Made by a program: the position numbers and the translations under genes
Notes under the pieces: generated by a model
What the model saw: the letters and a program-made list of their open reading frames with translations, nothing else
What the model was told of the DNA's origin: nothing
Database searches by the model: none
NCBI GenBank assembly: GCA_020740775.1
Contig: JAHEWK010000011.1
Location: 1,984,001-2,048,000 of the forward strand
DNA: 64,000 bases
Reading direction: 5' to 3'
Source: Ilyonectria destructans
Lineage: Eukaryota > Ascomycota > Sordariomycetes > Hypocreales > Nectriaceae
Shown: positions 12,290-23,429 of the stretch, piece by piece
How the letters are laid out: every line of letters begins with the position of its first letter
Position numbering within the stretch: the first letter of the stretch is position 1

Positions 12290-13202
12290 GTCTGATCCAG
12301 TCCAAAGCGGACGGACCTTGTCGACTCCATCAGGGACGTTCAAGCTAGGCACTAAATCCTAGCCAACGCCAAAGGCATGTCACTGATACCCACGTCCCCT
12401 GCCGTAGTTGATTTGAGCGATGCCCTAAAATCGCAGATCTCTCGCGGTTTCGATTTCCGAAGGACTTGGTGAGTTATCATGTATGATTGGCGTATCTTTG
12501 AGAACGCCGTCGGTAGCGGCGAGGATGGAGCGAGCACAAGAACGGGTCCGGGCACTGTTTGCCGTGGCGGTAGCGCGTGACGGTGTAGTTGACAATATTC
12601 TTGTCGGTTGATAGCAGGTAGATCTGGTAGTAAATCCACGATGGCCCAAGTTAGGAAAGGATGCGATGCGACGAGATGAGATGAGATACGAAACCGGAAA
12701 TGGTGATAAACTCTATGGACGAACTCTTCCTGTCAGTGTGACCTGACTCGAACGCGGCCTGTGGTGAATGAGATGGTGTGGTGTAGCGACTAACAAACCT
12801 AGGACTTCGCTCCCCTCCCACTTAGTGTTCTGGTATGGATGGCATCTGAGGCAGACTACGTAATTACTCTCTTTCCGTTTCCCCTCGGCTTCATTATCTG
12901 ACTTGCGTATCGAGCACCTCGCCCACTCGCAATCTCTCCTCCTTGCTCGTCACACCCTCCACGGCCTTGGATCCACTGATCATCCACGAGACGGACTTGT
13001 CGGCCACGTTTTTTGCTTTTGAAATCACCTACGGGCTGCTCCGGCGAGGTTCTAGCGCCGCATTGGTGGTGCGCACTAGAACCTCGAGTCGACGCCATAG
13101 ATTCTCGGACCGCTAGAGCGAGTACTGTCGTACGTAAAGGTACCCGTACTTGGCACCTTGCTGTCGGGCCGTCACCGAAGACAGACGCGGCCTACCCGGA
13201 CT

Positions 13203-13236
13203 GGACGGGGGGACGGACGGGGGGACGGACGGGGAC
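13203..13236. repeat. GGACGGGG tandem repeat
   Basis: Nearly three copies of a 12-nt G-rich unit (GGACGGGGGGAC). The plus strand has several G runs and could form G-quadruplex structure; this is inference from sequence only. Confidence 0.6.
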
Positions 13237-14109
13237 ATAACTTACTACGTAGTTGACACCACATGCAAAGAGCCTCGAGCGAATGCCGGGCATTGCCCTT
13301 GAGCAGCAAAGGGGCCGCCGGCCGAACTCTTGGCAACTCCAGTGGATCACTCCACATGAGAGCTTCGGCTCTAGGCCCAGCTCCAGAAGCCGGGCACCCA
13401 CCATGCGATACACGCACTGTCCTATTATACCACGTCGTCGTCTTAGGTTGAGCTCTCGCCAACCTCGGTAGACTCGGCTGGCCTGAAGACATGAGGGCCA
13501 GCGATCTTCCCAAAGCACCGGTAGCACGCTTGTCGTACCTCTCTACCCCCGGCTCTTCACCGACATGGTGCTCGCTGTAGATCACCAGCTCCGGCGGGCT
13601 CTCTCCAGAACTGGCCAGTGCCGCCAAGAGGCCCACCGACTCTCGGGGTGAGCAACGGACAACAGGCCTCTAACAATAAGTTACTTCTCCAGGCCACCTC
13701 CCGAGCCTCATAAGTGCCCTGGCCCCGACACAGCCGCCATTGCCTTTAACGTCACGTAACTACTACTTGTTGCCCACCCCCAGTGCCACCCTTTGACGGC
13801 ACCTACCGTGCTCTACTACAGAATGGGACTCCATACTTATTGATCCGCTGTGTTTAGCACGACTGCAGTCCGTCAAAGGGTCCTGGAACCCACCCACTGA
13901 ACGCACTGAACGTCCTGAACCTCACTAGCTTCAAGTAAGGTAGTGGGCTGCAAGCGGTACCTCCAGGTACCTGCCCAGCATGTCCGTGGTGGGCTGTGGT
14001 GGGCGGCGTCCCTTCCCCTGCCACCACCTGCCACAGCCTGCTCTTGCCTTGCCTTGGGCGACCCCACCCACGCCAGCCCGACGCCCTTGATTCAGCCATT
14101 AGAGTGGAT

Positions 14110-14400
14110 GCAGTTTAGTTTTTGATCCAGAACCAAGTCTCTCGATCAAAGGCTATCCTAATTTCGCCCGCATCTTAATGCTGCTTTATCTGGGGATGTA
14201 AGTTCACTGCCGCCAATAGCCAATATTGCTGAAAATTAAATACAAATGATAAAGAAAAGGGTAGGTAATTAACGCTGAATAATATGTTAAAACTCATTGC
14301 TTTAGGTATTTTGTCTTTACTCTCTTATTATGTCCTCTACAGGTGTTTGTACTCCCCAAAGTTGCCTCCATTAAAGCGGCAGGATACGCTAGCCTACTAT
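14110..14400. other. AT-rich patch with a short hydrophobic ORF
   Basis: Base composition shifts to A/T-rich for about 300 bases inside a GC-richer region. An ATG at 14284 opens a 77-codon frame whose first 25 residues are a hydrophobic helix (MLKLIALGILSLLSYYVLY) followed by a basic, proline-containing stretch, like a membrane anchor. No downstream domain continues it. It could be the stub of a decayed membrane enzyme, a transposon remnant or chance. I do not call a gene. Confidence 0.25.
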
Positions 14401-15658
14401 CGCAATAGCGCCTCCCTCACAGTACAATGCTTTGTCTCACAACTGCCCCCATCCCGCATTACTCACCAGCTGGGACCCATCCCTGTACGTACCCTGGAAC
14501 CGTCTCGCGCAACTTGAAGCACCCTGGACCTGGGGAAGAGACACGGACAGACGTCGATTGGTACGGTACGTAAGGGAATAGTTTACAGCAACAAACAGCG
14601 GCAACAAAAGCAGTACGTATCAAGCAGAAGCATCCGTCTAGTCCGTCACTCCATCCATTCATCCTCTCTCGACTTATCTCTCGTCGGCCGTCTGCCCAGA
14701 AGCGAAACGGGTAGGTACCAGCCAAGTACCCAACATCACACAACGACTGAGACGACACCTTGACCGGACGGCACTCCCATCTCGTATCTCGTGGACTATC
14801 TCCGTACCGCCAACGGCGACCTACATTATTATACAGTATCCTTGGACTGTCGGTCAACTCGGATCCCTCGTTCTCTTCCTTGGCCCACAGCCTGTCTTCG
14901 AAGCGTGTTGCTGCCATCCCCCAATCCTCCATCCTCCATCCTCCACCGGACATCAGCCAGCCATCATCTAACACGTCGAGTCCACCACGGCCTTACCTCC
15001 AACGGCAAGACAGACAGGCTGCTAAATCCGTCCACCGCCCATCACTCTGTGAGCTGACTTACACCAATTTCCCACTTCCCGCGTTTAGGCCTCGGGGCTG
15101 CAGCCATCGCATCAGGTCCCAGCATCTTTCAGCCAAACCGCACGACCGAGCCCAAGCTCTGTCCAACACGAAGGACGCAAGCGAAACATCCAAGCGACCC
15201 CAGGCCGCCACACCGTCGGCCAAAGAAGCAACGGCCAGACACGGGAGAGTAAGGCTTCGTCCACCAAGGTGCCGACCAACCAAACGCCCAGGCAGACAGA
15301 TAGGCTCCACGAGGCCGATCAAAAGGTTGTGCAACACAAGGTGCGCCCTCTTGTTGCCTTTTCCGTCTCGGCTTTCCAGCGCCGCCCAAAGTTATAACGG
15401 GGGCCCTGACCAATCCAGCCAAGCGACCAGACAGACTGGCTTGGAAGACGCGCAACGGACAGCGCTACACAGCACGACACAGCGCTCACTCGACTGGCCC
15501 TGTACCCTCGAGCTGACCCTCGAGCTGACCCTCGACACTCGCCCTCGCACAGAGCCTCGCCCTCGCACAGAACATCGCCCTCGCATAGAACCTCGCCCTC
15601 GCATCCCGCTCTCGAAACCTCCCAGCCCAGTGTCTGGCATCGCTGCCTCGTCCCTAGC
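14401..15658 (+). other. Long C/T-rich leader and promoter region of SFP1, with overlapping open frame
   Basis: About 1.2 kb before the SFP1 start becomes increasingly pyrimidine-rich, as in long fungal 5' leaders. One frame stays open from 14760 to 15872 (370 codons, beginning at a TTG, not ATG), running out of frame into the SFP1 coding sequence. Its translation is Arg/Pro/Ser-rich low complexity and includes the tandem repeat at 15516-15606, so I treat it as an uninterrupted leader rather than a gene. Confidence 0.4.
15516..15606. repeat. CTCG-type tandem repeats in SFP1 leader
   Basis: Two copies of a 12-mer (CTCGAGCTGACC) are followed by about four copies of an 18-mer (CCTCGCCCTCGCACAGAA and variants). 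The array lies just before the likely SFP1 start codon. Confidence 0.75.
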
Positions 15659-18206
15659 ATGCGCAGCGCATTCAAGTGGTTCCAGAACGATACCACCAGA
15701 GCTCAGGAACCGTGTGGTTCAGCCTCCACTTGCACATCCACACCCACACCCGCCCTCGCCTCCGCCGCCGTCTCCGCCGCCACCGCCAGCGACAGCGCCT
15801 GTGACTCGACTGCCCACTTCGCCGCTGCTGCTGGCCCTGACTCTCCTGGGTCCCTCAACTCGGCCTCGCTGACGCAGTCCCCGTCGCCCCAGCCGGAGAC
15901 CCCTACCACCGGCCACTTTCCCACCGGCGCTGACGCTACCGCGACCGCTGCCTCTCAGGCTACCGTTGCCGCTACCGCTGCGACTACTATTACTCGTCGT
16001 CCCGCTGCTTCTGGCACCACCTCCTCCAAGACCATCCCCATCGCCGCCTTCTCCCCGCGCGCTGCCCAAATACCCTCGTCGTCGTCGTCGCCTACCAGCC
16101 GCTACCACTCCAGCAACTACAACCCCTTCGCCAACCCCGACCCCGATCTCGATCTCGTCGGCCGCGACATCGACTTTGACGACGACTTCAAGATGACTAC
16201 TGGTCCCACGCTGGACCCTTCCATGGGTCGTCCCCGCGGCGACTCGTTTGTCAGCGCTGGCCCAAAGCCCATCTCCGTCAACAACCCCAACCGCGATAAT
16301 GTGAACCGAAACCGAAGAGAGTCCCTTGCCGGCAGTCTCATGGGCGGCATGAGCTGGGGCGGCATGTCCTTTGGGAGCTTTGTCCGCGATGAGTAAGTCA
16401 TCTTCACATGCTGTCCCTCCATTTGCCCGTGCTTCGTTTTGTGCCCTCTTTTTGGGCTGCTCCTCACCACCCGCGCTCGTCCTTCGACCTCACATTTCAT
16501 CCGTCATTCCTCCCCAGACGGTCCCCTCCCGTATTTCGTTGCCCCACGCCGGTTGTGTTTTGAGCCCGTCTGCATCATCACCATGCTCCCTCCATCCGGA
16601 GATCCGTCCGGGTTCCGTCCGGAGTGGCGAGACATTTTGGGGACCGGGACTCCGTGACTGTCCGGCGCAAGCAGCCCACCTACTGGCGCTGACCGGCTGC
16701 CATATTAAACTGATGCGCCCTCTTGTCAAACGTCTTCATACAGTAAACTAACACTATGGCTTCGCAGTATTATGATGCAGGGCACATCGCCCTTCGGCAC
16801 CCACCAGTCCCCCTCCTTCCACTCGTCCTCGTACCTCCCCAAGCTCGAGGCCAACTTCATGAGAGATTTCACTTGCTGCGGCAAGATCTTGCCTAACCTG
16901 CACGACTTGCTACAACACTACGAGGAGGCCCATACGCAACCGAGCCCCAATACCGCCCGAAACAACGCCTTCACTCAGTTCTCGCAGATGGGCATGCCGG
17001 GTGCGCCCAAGATGCCCAACTCCCGGACCAATTCGATAACTCAGGGCCATGGGAATGGCCAGTCGACTGGGCAGCTCGGACAGCAGGGTCGGACCACAGG
17101 GTCAGCCATGCAGATGATGGGCGGGCAGCAGAATACGGGTGTCAATGATGCGCATATCAACACATCAAGCCTCAACGACGAAATGGATGCTGTGGCAGAT
17201 ATGGAGATGGACGACGCCGTTGGCACCATGGAGATGGACGATAGTCAGCGGATGCACCAGACGAGACAGCTTTTTGGGCAGCAACAGCGACCACAGCTGA
17301 ACATGAACACATCCGGCCTCACCCAGGGCCTGCGCACCTCTCAACCTCCAACTCCCGCGGCTGCAAGTTTCGGCCTTCAGAACAACCCTACCGTTTCATC
17401 CGTCAATACGCCCACGCTCACTACCCACCAGGGTCAGCTACCAGGGAGGGGCCAACAGGTGGATTTGGACGAGGATCTTCCCGGCATGCCCATGGGTGGT
17501 AACACAAATGATATCGGCGACATGAACTTTGGTGGCAACCAGAACGCCAACGATTCCAACTTCTGTATCAACGATCCCGGAAAGCATCTATTTAGTCCCA
17601 ACGGCGCCTTCCCAGCGGCCAACCGCTCTATCCAGGCTCAGTTGGCCCAGTTGGGCCTCAACCAAGCTCAGTTTTCCGACCCGGCCGCCAACAAGGCCCT
17701 CATGCAACGCCTCCAGAGCATGATGATGCCCGAGGAGCATAAGCCTTTCAAGTGCCCCGTCATTGGGTGTGAGAAGGCGTACAAGAACCAGAACGGCCTG
17801 AAGTAAGCCCCCTCGCCCACACAGGTACATCGCGCATGCCAGGCCCTATACTAACAGCTCGGCTTTAGGTATCACAAGACGCACGGCCATCAAACACAAC
17901 AGCTGCACGAGAATGGAGATGGTACATTCTCTATCGTTAATCCCGAGACCAGTGCACCTTATCCCGGAACCCTTGGCATGGAAAAAGAGAAGCCATTTAG
18001 CTGTGAGACGTGTGGCAAGCGCTACAAGAACCTGAACGGTTTGAAATACGTGAGTTTCCGCTTTCCGAGGCTAGATGCACAACTGGTTCTAACGCCCTGA
18101 ACAGCACAAGGCCCATTCGCTGCCCTGCAATCCAGATTTCAAGCTCCAGGCGCTCGCTGCCGGAATGAACCTCCCAGGAATCGGCGAGGACCAGATGATG
18201 CAATAG
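15659..18206 (+). CDS. SFP1: Sfp1-like split C2H2 zinc-finger transcription regulator
   Basis: Regulator of ribosome-biogenesis genes and cell size in yeast (family knowledge); nuclear. Exons 15659..16392, 16768..17802, 17869..18049, 18105..18206; about 683 residues. Frames join as [24 protein letters not shown] and LKYHKAHS. Residues 1-170 are Ser/Thr/Ala/Pro-rich. The motif [17 protein letters not shown] (about 230-245) is the conserved block seen before the first finger in Sfp1 proteins. A CC..H..H finger follows (C281, C282, H295, H300), then a Gln/Asn/Met-rich disordered linker, then two C2H2 fingers (C574/C579/H592/H595 and C635/C638/H651/H654), each with a [10 protein letters not shown] or [10 protein letters not shown] core. 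The fingers are split across introns. The start is uncertain: ATG 15659 is the longest option and ATG 16192 (MTTGPTL) is a credible alternative. 16393..16767 is a 375-nt intron, long for this genome. Confidence 0.9.
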
Positions 18207-20218
18207 AAACGGAATGACCACTATCCGCCGGAAGCATATTGTCACTAGCGGACCTCGCTTGCACAAGGCACGACCGGTCGGCGACGTTGCAAGCTGAACC
18301 GGCGAGAAAGCTTGAGGGGCTGGGATGGGATCTCGACGTCACTTCCCCACTCGCCCCCCTCCAAACTCCATCATTATGATGCCGATGCCGATGCCGATGC
18401 CGTCGCCAGCTTCAGCTCGTGCCGGATCGCGAGATCTCGACCCGACCGCATCGTGCCAGCTCCGTCTTTTCTTGTCAATACCCCTTGGTTCTTTGGTTTT
18501 CCTCCTCGATTTACGGCATTCCGCAAAGGCGTTGATGCATCGGAGGGCTCTTGCCCGGATTTCTACCTACAACTGGTTCTTCGCATGATTTGATATGATT
18601 GATTCCCTTTTGCGACTGCGACCCCCCGAAAAGTTTTGATCTTTACCCGTTCCGCTGTTTTCCTTACCCGCATCAGTTCTAATGGCACCTTGTCCAAGTC
18701 TCCGCTCGGCGACACTTTGTCCATGTCACTGCTCTGTACCTTTCTGGGCTCAGCCCGTCATTCCGGTTCCAAGGCACTGGCGCCATTTGAGTTTGTCTAC
18801 GCCACACCACCACGACTAGGCTGTGCGGATCCAATGTGGGATCAAGAGGGTGACAGGCTGAGGAGGGATTTTGAGGTCACCCTCGATGCGTGTTTGCCAC
18901 ACCCTCTCTTGGAAAGGGCTGAATGTCTGGACACTTCCGCCACTACTTTTAGGTATGGTAGCTCACATAACCCCTCTTGTCTTGATACGGTGACCAGCTG
19001 GCTGGCCGGCTGGCCGGACTTGGCCTAGCTGGATGGGGACAGAACAGCGCGCTTTTGCCAATTGGTTTTATTGAAGGTGGATGAGTGCGTAAAGACTGCG
19101 AGTTTGGAGAAGAAGATTGGCATTTACATGGATTGTTGGGAAAGCCTTTTGTTTGCCCCGAAAAGACAGCGGTGGTTTGCTTTTACGCTTTTGTTGTCTG
19201 TTTCTTGTCGCCTTTGTTCGCCGATGCTACTGCTTTGTTTTCCCTGTTGAGTTGGCTGTTGTTTTTTGGTTGCAGTTCTCGGCGGGTTGTGCCATTGGCT
19301 CTCCCTTGCTGCGGACTGACAGTTCTGGCGTGGATTCCAAAAATGGGGCGGCAAAGCGTCTATCTAAAAAGAAGACGAAGCCAAAAAGGATATATAGACT
19401 GGGCAGCGTGGCTTCTATGCTGCAGGTTCGCTTTTGAAAGTTTATGATTGATCAATAGACCTGGAAGGGACTGGAGCTTAACTCCCACCCTTGATTTTCC
19501 TCGTTCACATGAAAGTCGGTTCACGATCATCGCAGCGCCCGCTCCATCGGTGCCCTGTCGGCTGTGACGTATCGAGCCATCGCGTCAGCATGCCCCCTGG
19601 CGATCGACAAGACTTGCGAGGAGCTAAGAGAGCAGGGGGTTTAAGGTGCCTCAGAGTACGCACATGACGACGCAGCTTACGATCTACATAGGTCGGTTGC
19701 AAGAGGAGCCAAGGACTGGTTACGCCCACTTGGATAAGCTAGCAAGTCGCAGACAAGGTAGATTCATTGGTTGGCCAGGATTTAAGAGGACTAAGTCTGT
19801 TGCGACAGCCAACGCCATGCAATGCAAAGAACCAGAAACAGAACAAGATGAAAAGGAAGACATAGACCGAAAGGCCAATAGACACCAGACACAAGCGAGA
19901 CAACTAGGCTAAACTAGCCGAAACCAAATGCAGGAGCACCGCTGTGTTCGTCCCCCCGCGTATGCCGAGCAAGGAGGCCTGGTAAGGAGAAGAAAAGCAA
20001 AGAAACGGGAGAGCAAGTAGGCCTAACGTGTGCTCTTCCAGTGCGTGACATCGTGTAGATCGAGATCTCATCAAAGTTGGGGGTGGGGGCGAAGTTGGGT
20101 TGGTCAGGTCGGGTCGGGTTGGGGTCGTCTGGTTCCGGTCGCAGACCACTCTCTGTTTCCTTTGGAGTTTACGGGTATCGTTTTCGCGTGCGGATATGTT
20201 CATGGGAAAGCATGTAAT
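18207..20218. other. Convergent intergenic region SFP1 / Kelch-BTB
   Basis: 2 kb between converging stops. The proximal part is SFP1 3' untranslated sequence, including four copies of GATGCC at 18378-18401. T-rich sequence around 19180-19280 and TGGCTGGCCGGC repeats near 19000 are visible. No supported coding sequence or RNA gene. Confidence 0.45.
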
Positions 20219-22637
20219 TTAGTTGAGTTCCATGCCGTCGTCCTCGTCAGCCTCAGACTCCAGCATCTGAGTGTGGCTGCTGCTGATGCTCTCCTTGCGG
20301 GCGCCATGACCCATGCCTTCGCCAAAGCGCCCAGACATGCCGCCCCACTCCAGCTCATCACCTCCGACGACGCGACCCTCCATATCGATTTCCTGAGAGA
20401 GCTCGACGAGAGCAGACCGTGGCAGCCGGAGGAAGCCCTGTGTACGGACGATACGGCCCCAGTGCGTCATGCAGAAGTTGGCGGACCGCTTCCTAAGCCA
20501 CTCCTCGTTGGCAAGGCCTGCGCAATACCAGATGACGCAAGCGTGGTCGACGTCAAGCTCCTTAGCTAGGCGGTTGACGCATAGGAGCCGGAGGTGAGGG
20601 ATGTTATAAATGTTGGACATCACCAGTAGGCCCGCTACTTCGGAGAGTCCCGTTGTCGCATCGCTGTCCGCATCAGATGTGCCGTGAATGCTATCCGTGT
20701 ATAGATAGTAAAGGAAGGCCTTGACCACCGTGTATGGTTCCGGAATGTGCATCTTCTTGGTGTGGAATTCGGCCATCTGAGCGTTGTAGAGGCGTGCAAA
20801 GTGCGGCCAGCGTGCTTGGAGGATAAGCTTATGCACATGGATGGGCTGTGAAGTTGGTGTGTCGGCCGAGAGCCAGTTTTGGTCTCGGGGTGTTTCGTCG
20901 GATCGAATTAGCCCAGAGCTGAGCGCGTCGTCCTCATCGTAGTCTCCGGCTAGGGCGGTGACGATGAAGTCGGTACCGCTACCAGTCTCGGGGGGTTGGT
21001 TAAAGAGCTTCGCGAGATCTGCTCCAAGGCCCTTGGAAGGCTGATCAAGTATCCTTGTCGCTGACGGTCTTGATTCAGCGCGAGACTCTGAGGCTAGGTT
21101 GTCTCCCAGGAAGCCATATCTTCGGAGGTCAATTTCCATGATATCACTGATTAGGTCATTAGTTAGCACTTTTAACCAAATGTCCCGTCGTGGTTTGACT
21201 TGTCCTTACCTCAGATATTCTTCATAGCCATTAGGTCCCAAGTCTGTTGCTGCGAGGTCAGTAGGACAGCCCAGCAACCAAGCTTTTGTTCCATCCTCAT
21301 TCATGGTACAATAGTGCCATCTATACCCGGTTCTGAAGATCTCACGGCCCTCGGCGAGCTTCTGCCAGCGAAGGGTTCCTAGGTCGAGGGCTGATAACGA
21401 GCATTCTCTTGGCGTTATCGTGGCGGCGGGTGTCACGAAGTCGAGCAGAGTCCCTGAAGAGTAGGCGTGGTAGTGGATTCCCGACCCCTGTGCTGGAATG
21501 GCCGGTCCAGACATGAACTTCAAGGCTGAGATAGATCCCGGCGCCATGGGAGCCAAAGATTTGAGTTGGAACGATGGCGGATTCACTTGAGCTGTTCGGG
21601 AGTTGGCGGCGTACCCGGATGCGCCAACGACAGGGGCTTGTGCCATTGAGTAAGGCGCTCGAGGCGAACCGCTTACCCTGCTGTTGATCGGGGTTCGATC
21701 AAAAACACCAATTTGAGGGCGCGAGTCAAACTGGGGGTTGCCTTTGAGGTCCAGCCACCACAAATCACCAATCTTGTCCATATCCTCACTCAGCCCGCCA
21801 AACACCCACACCCGATCGCCCCAGATGTATGCTGAGTGGTCGAACCGGCCGACGAAGCGCCAAGATTTGGACCAAGTGAATGTCTTGAGGTCCAGGTAGC
21901 AGATATCATCCAAGACATAGTTGTTCTGGCCGGTGATGCCACCGATCACGAAGAGCTTGTCCTCGTGTAGGATCGCAGCATGTCGGGCTCGGCCTTTGGG
22001 AATCGGCCCTGTGACCTGAGGCTGGGTCCAGTGTGCTGTCTTCAAGTCGAAGACGATGAGGTCGGATAGGTACGTTCGATGTTCGTTTTCGCCACCAAAG
22101 ACAAGAAGCTTGTCTCCTTGATATAGTGTGGCAGTATGCCCTATCCTCGCTCGGTCAGAAACTCCACTAACACCATGAGATCGGGATGAGGTACTAACCC
22201 ATTCTAACGCCCGGGATATCTCCATAGTTGTCGACGAGGCTCCACTGGTGACTGACGAGGTCCAGCCTCAGCACATGGTTATAGACCTCATCTGTGTACT
22301 GGTCGAAACCGCCAAACGCATAGATCTGATTGTTTCCACAGTACGTCACGGAGGCGTTGACTAGACAAGCGGGTCTCTGTCCTAGCGTGCGGGTGACCTT
22401 GGGGCGGTATCCATCGGCGGCTGTGCGACCTTTTGCGGGGGAGTTGGGCATGATATATGTGTTGTTCGACGAGGAAGATCCTGAAGCAGCCGAGGGCGGC
22501 GTTGGCCCTGGCTGCTGCGTAGTAAGCGCGGATGAGACCTGACTGATGATGCCTTGGGACTGGGCAGTTCCAGCGACAGGGATCGGCCCGCCGAAGATGG
22601 ATTGCGGCGCTTGGCCAGGGGTCGAAGGTTGAGCCAT
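20219..22637 (-). CDS. Kelch-BTB protein (LZTR1/Ral2-like architecture)
   Basis: Exons 22637..22199, 22140..21210, 21146..20219; 765 residues. Donors are GTTAGT and GTAAGG, and acceptors follow TTAGTG and CTAAC-type branches; joins read VRMGHTATLYQG and EEYLSDIMEID. Residues 1-75 are disordered (Pro/Ser/Gln). About 80-350 carry Kelch blades (IYAFGGFDQY, LLVFGGENEH, LFVIGGITGQ, VWVFGGLSED). The last exon holds a BTB domain (about 514-612) with IHVHKLILQAR and AFLYYLYTD, followed by a BACK-like helical region and an acidic tail. Kelch-BTB proteins are substrate adaptors for Cullin-3 ubiquitin ligases. The N-terminal Kelch then C-terminal BTB order is that of LZTR1, which controls Ras, and of fission yeast Ral2; that link is inference from architecture. 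Divergent to CDC20. Confidence 0.88.
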
Positions 22638-23429
22638 GGCGCAGATCCGGGAGAGAGTTGGTCGCTACCTGGTCATCTCAGACTCTGAAGAATGCGGCCG
22701 CAAGCGAATGTCGGAGAGAGCACGTCGAGAGATGATGTTGGCGGGTTCGGGGCGTTGCAGGCGTGGTCGTGTGTCGTCGGTGAGGGATGGTGGTGATGCG
22801 TTTAGAGGCCCTGCTCCCTGCCCAAACTGGAGAATTTGGAAGCCTCGTCTGTGGCGTTATGCAAGGGCCCCTGAGGCAACGTGTGGCGTGTTGGTTGAGC
22901 CGTTTTGTGATTGGTCGAGGTTGGGGCAGCCATTCCGGAGCGGATTTTTGTGACGCTCCGACGTCATCCTTGCGGTTGCCCGGACAGGAACATGGCGGGG
23001 CGCAAGGTAAATAAAAGGAACCCGTTGATCGCCTCTCCTACCGATTGCTTCTCTCCTCTCATCACCCTCAACCCGCATTCCTCTACTCATCCACGACTCT
23101 CAAACCTTCACAAAGCCTTGGGCTTTGCTGCAAACCTCTCTCAATCGCTTTTCGAAAGACATCTTGCAAGTCCGCTAGATCTTATCGCTCCGACGCCATC
23201 TGATCGCCCCCCGACTTCGCCGTCTCTTCGTGAAAGACGTTTCGATTTTATCGAACATTGAACACGATACAAAAATACTAATAACCAGGAACCTTTAGCT
23301 AGAGTCTCTTGGAGCTCGTTCGATATCCTCGAAGCTCGATTTTCCGTCGACGCATTCGCGTGCTACTCGCTTGGAGATCCCACTTACACGCTCTCACCTC
23401 GCGTCTGACACACCCTAAAGTCATCCACA
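22638..23429. promoter_or_regulatory. Shared divergent promoter, Kelch-BTB gene / CDC20
   Basis: 792 bases separate the two divergent ATGs, so both promoters must lie here. Visible candidate sites are a CRE-like GACGTCAT near 22959 and a CCAAT box on the minus strand (GATTGG near 22911). A C/T-rich CDC20 leader begins near 23025. Confidence 0.5.

Larger units (their letters stand above)
6580..14109. other. Gene-poor stretch, no supported gene
   Basis: 7.5 kb upstream of RCF2. The first few hundred bases should contain the RCF2 promoter. ORFs here are short, overlap on both strands and have compositions typical of chance translations, and I could not build a spliced gene. Contents worth noting are an 11-bp inverted repeat at 12221-12289, a tRNA-like patch near 11970-12060, and short tandem repeats near 10600, 11410 and 13203. 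Otherwise I see nothing. Confidence 0.5.

Noticed and set aside
15319..16108. Gly/Arg-rich minus-strand ORFs in the SFP1 leader and first exon
   Set aside because: Reverse reading of the CTCG repeats and C-rich leader; low complexity only.
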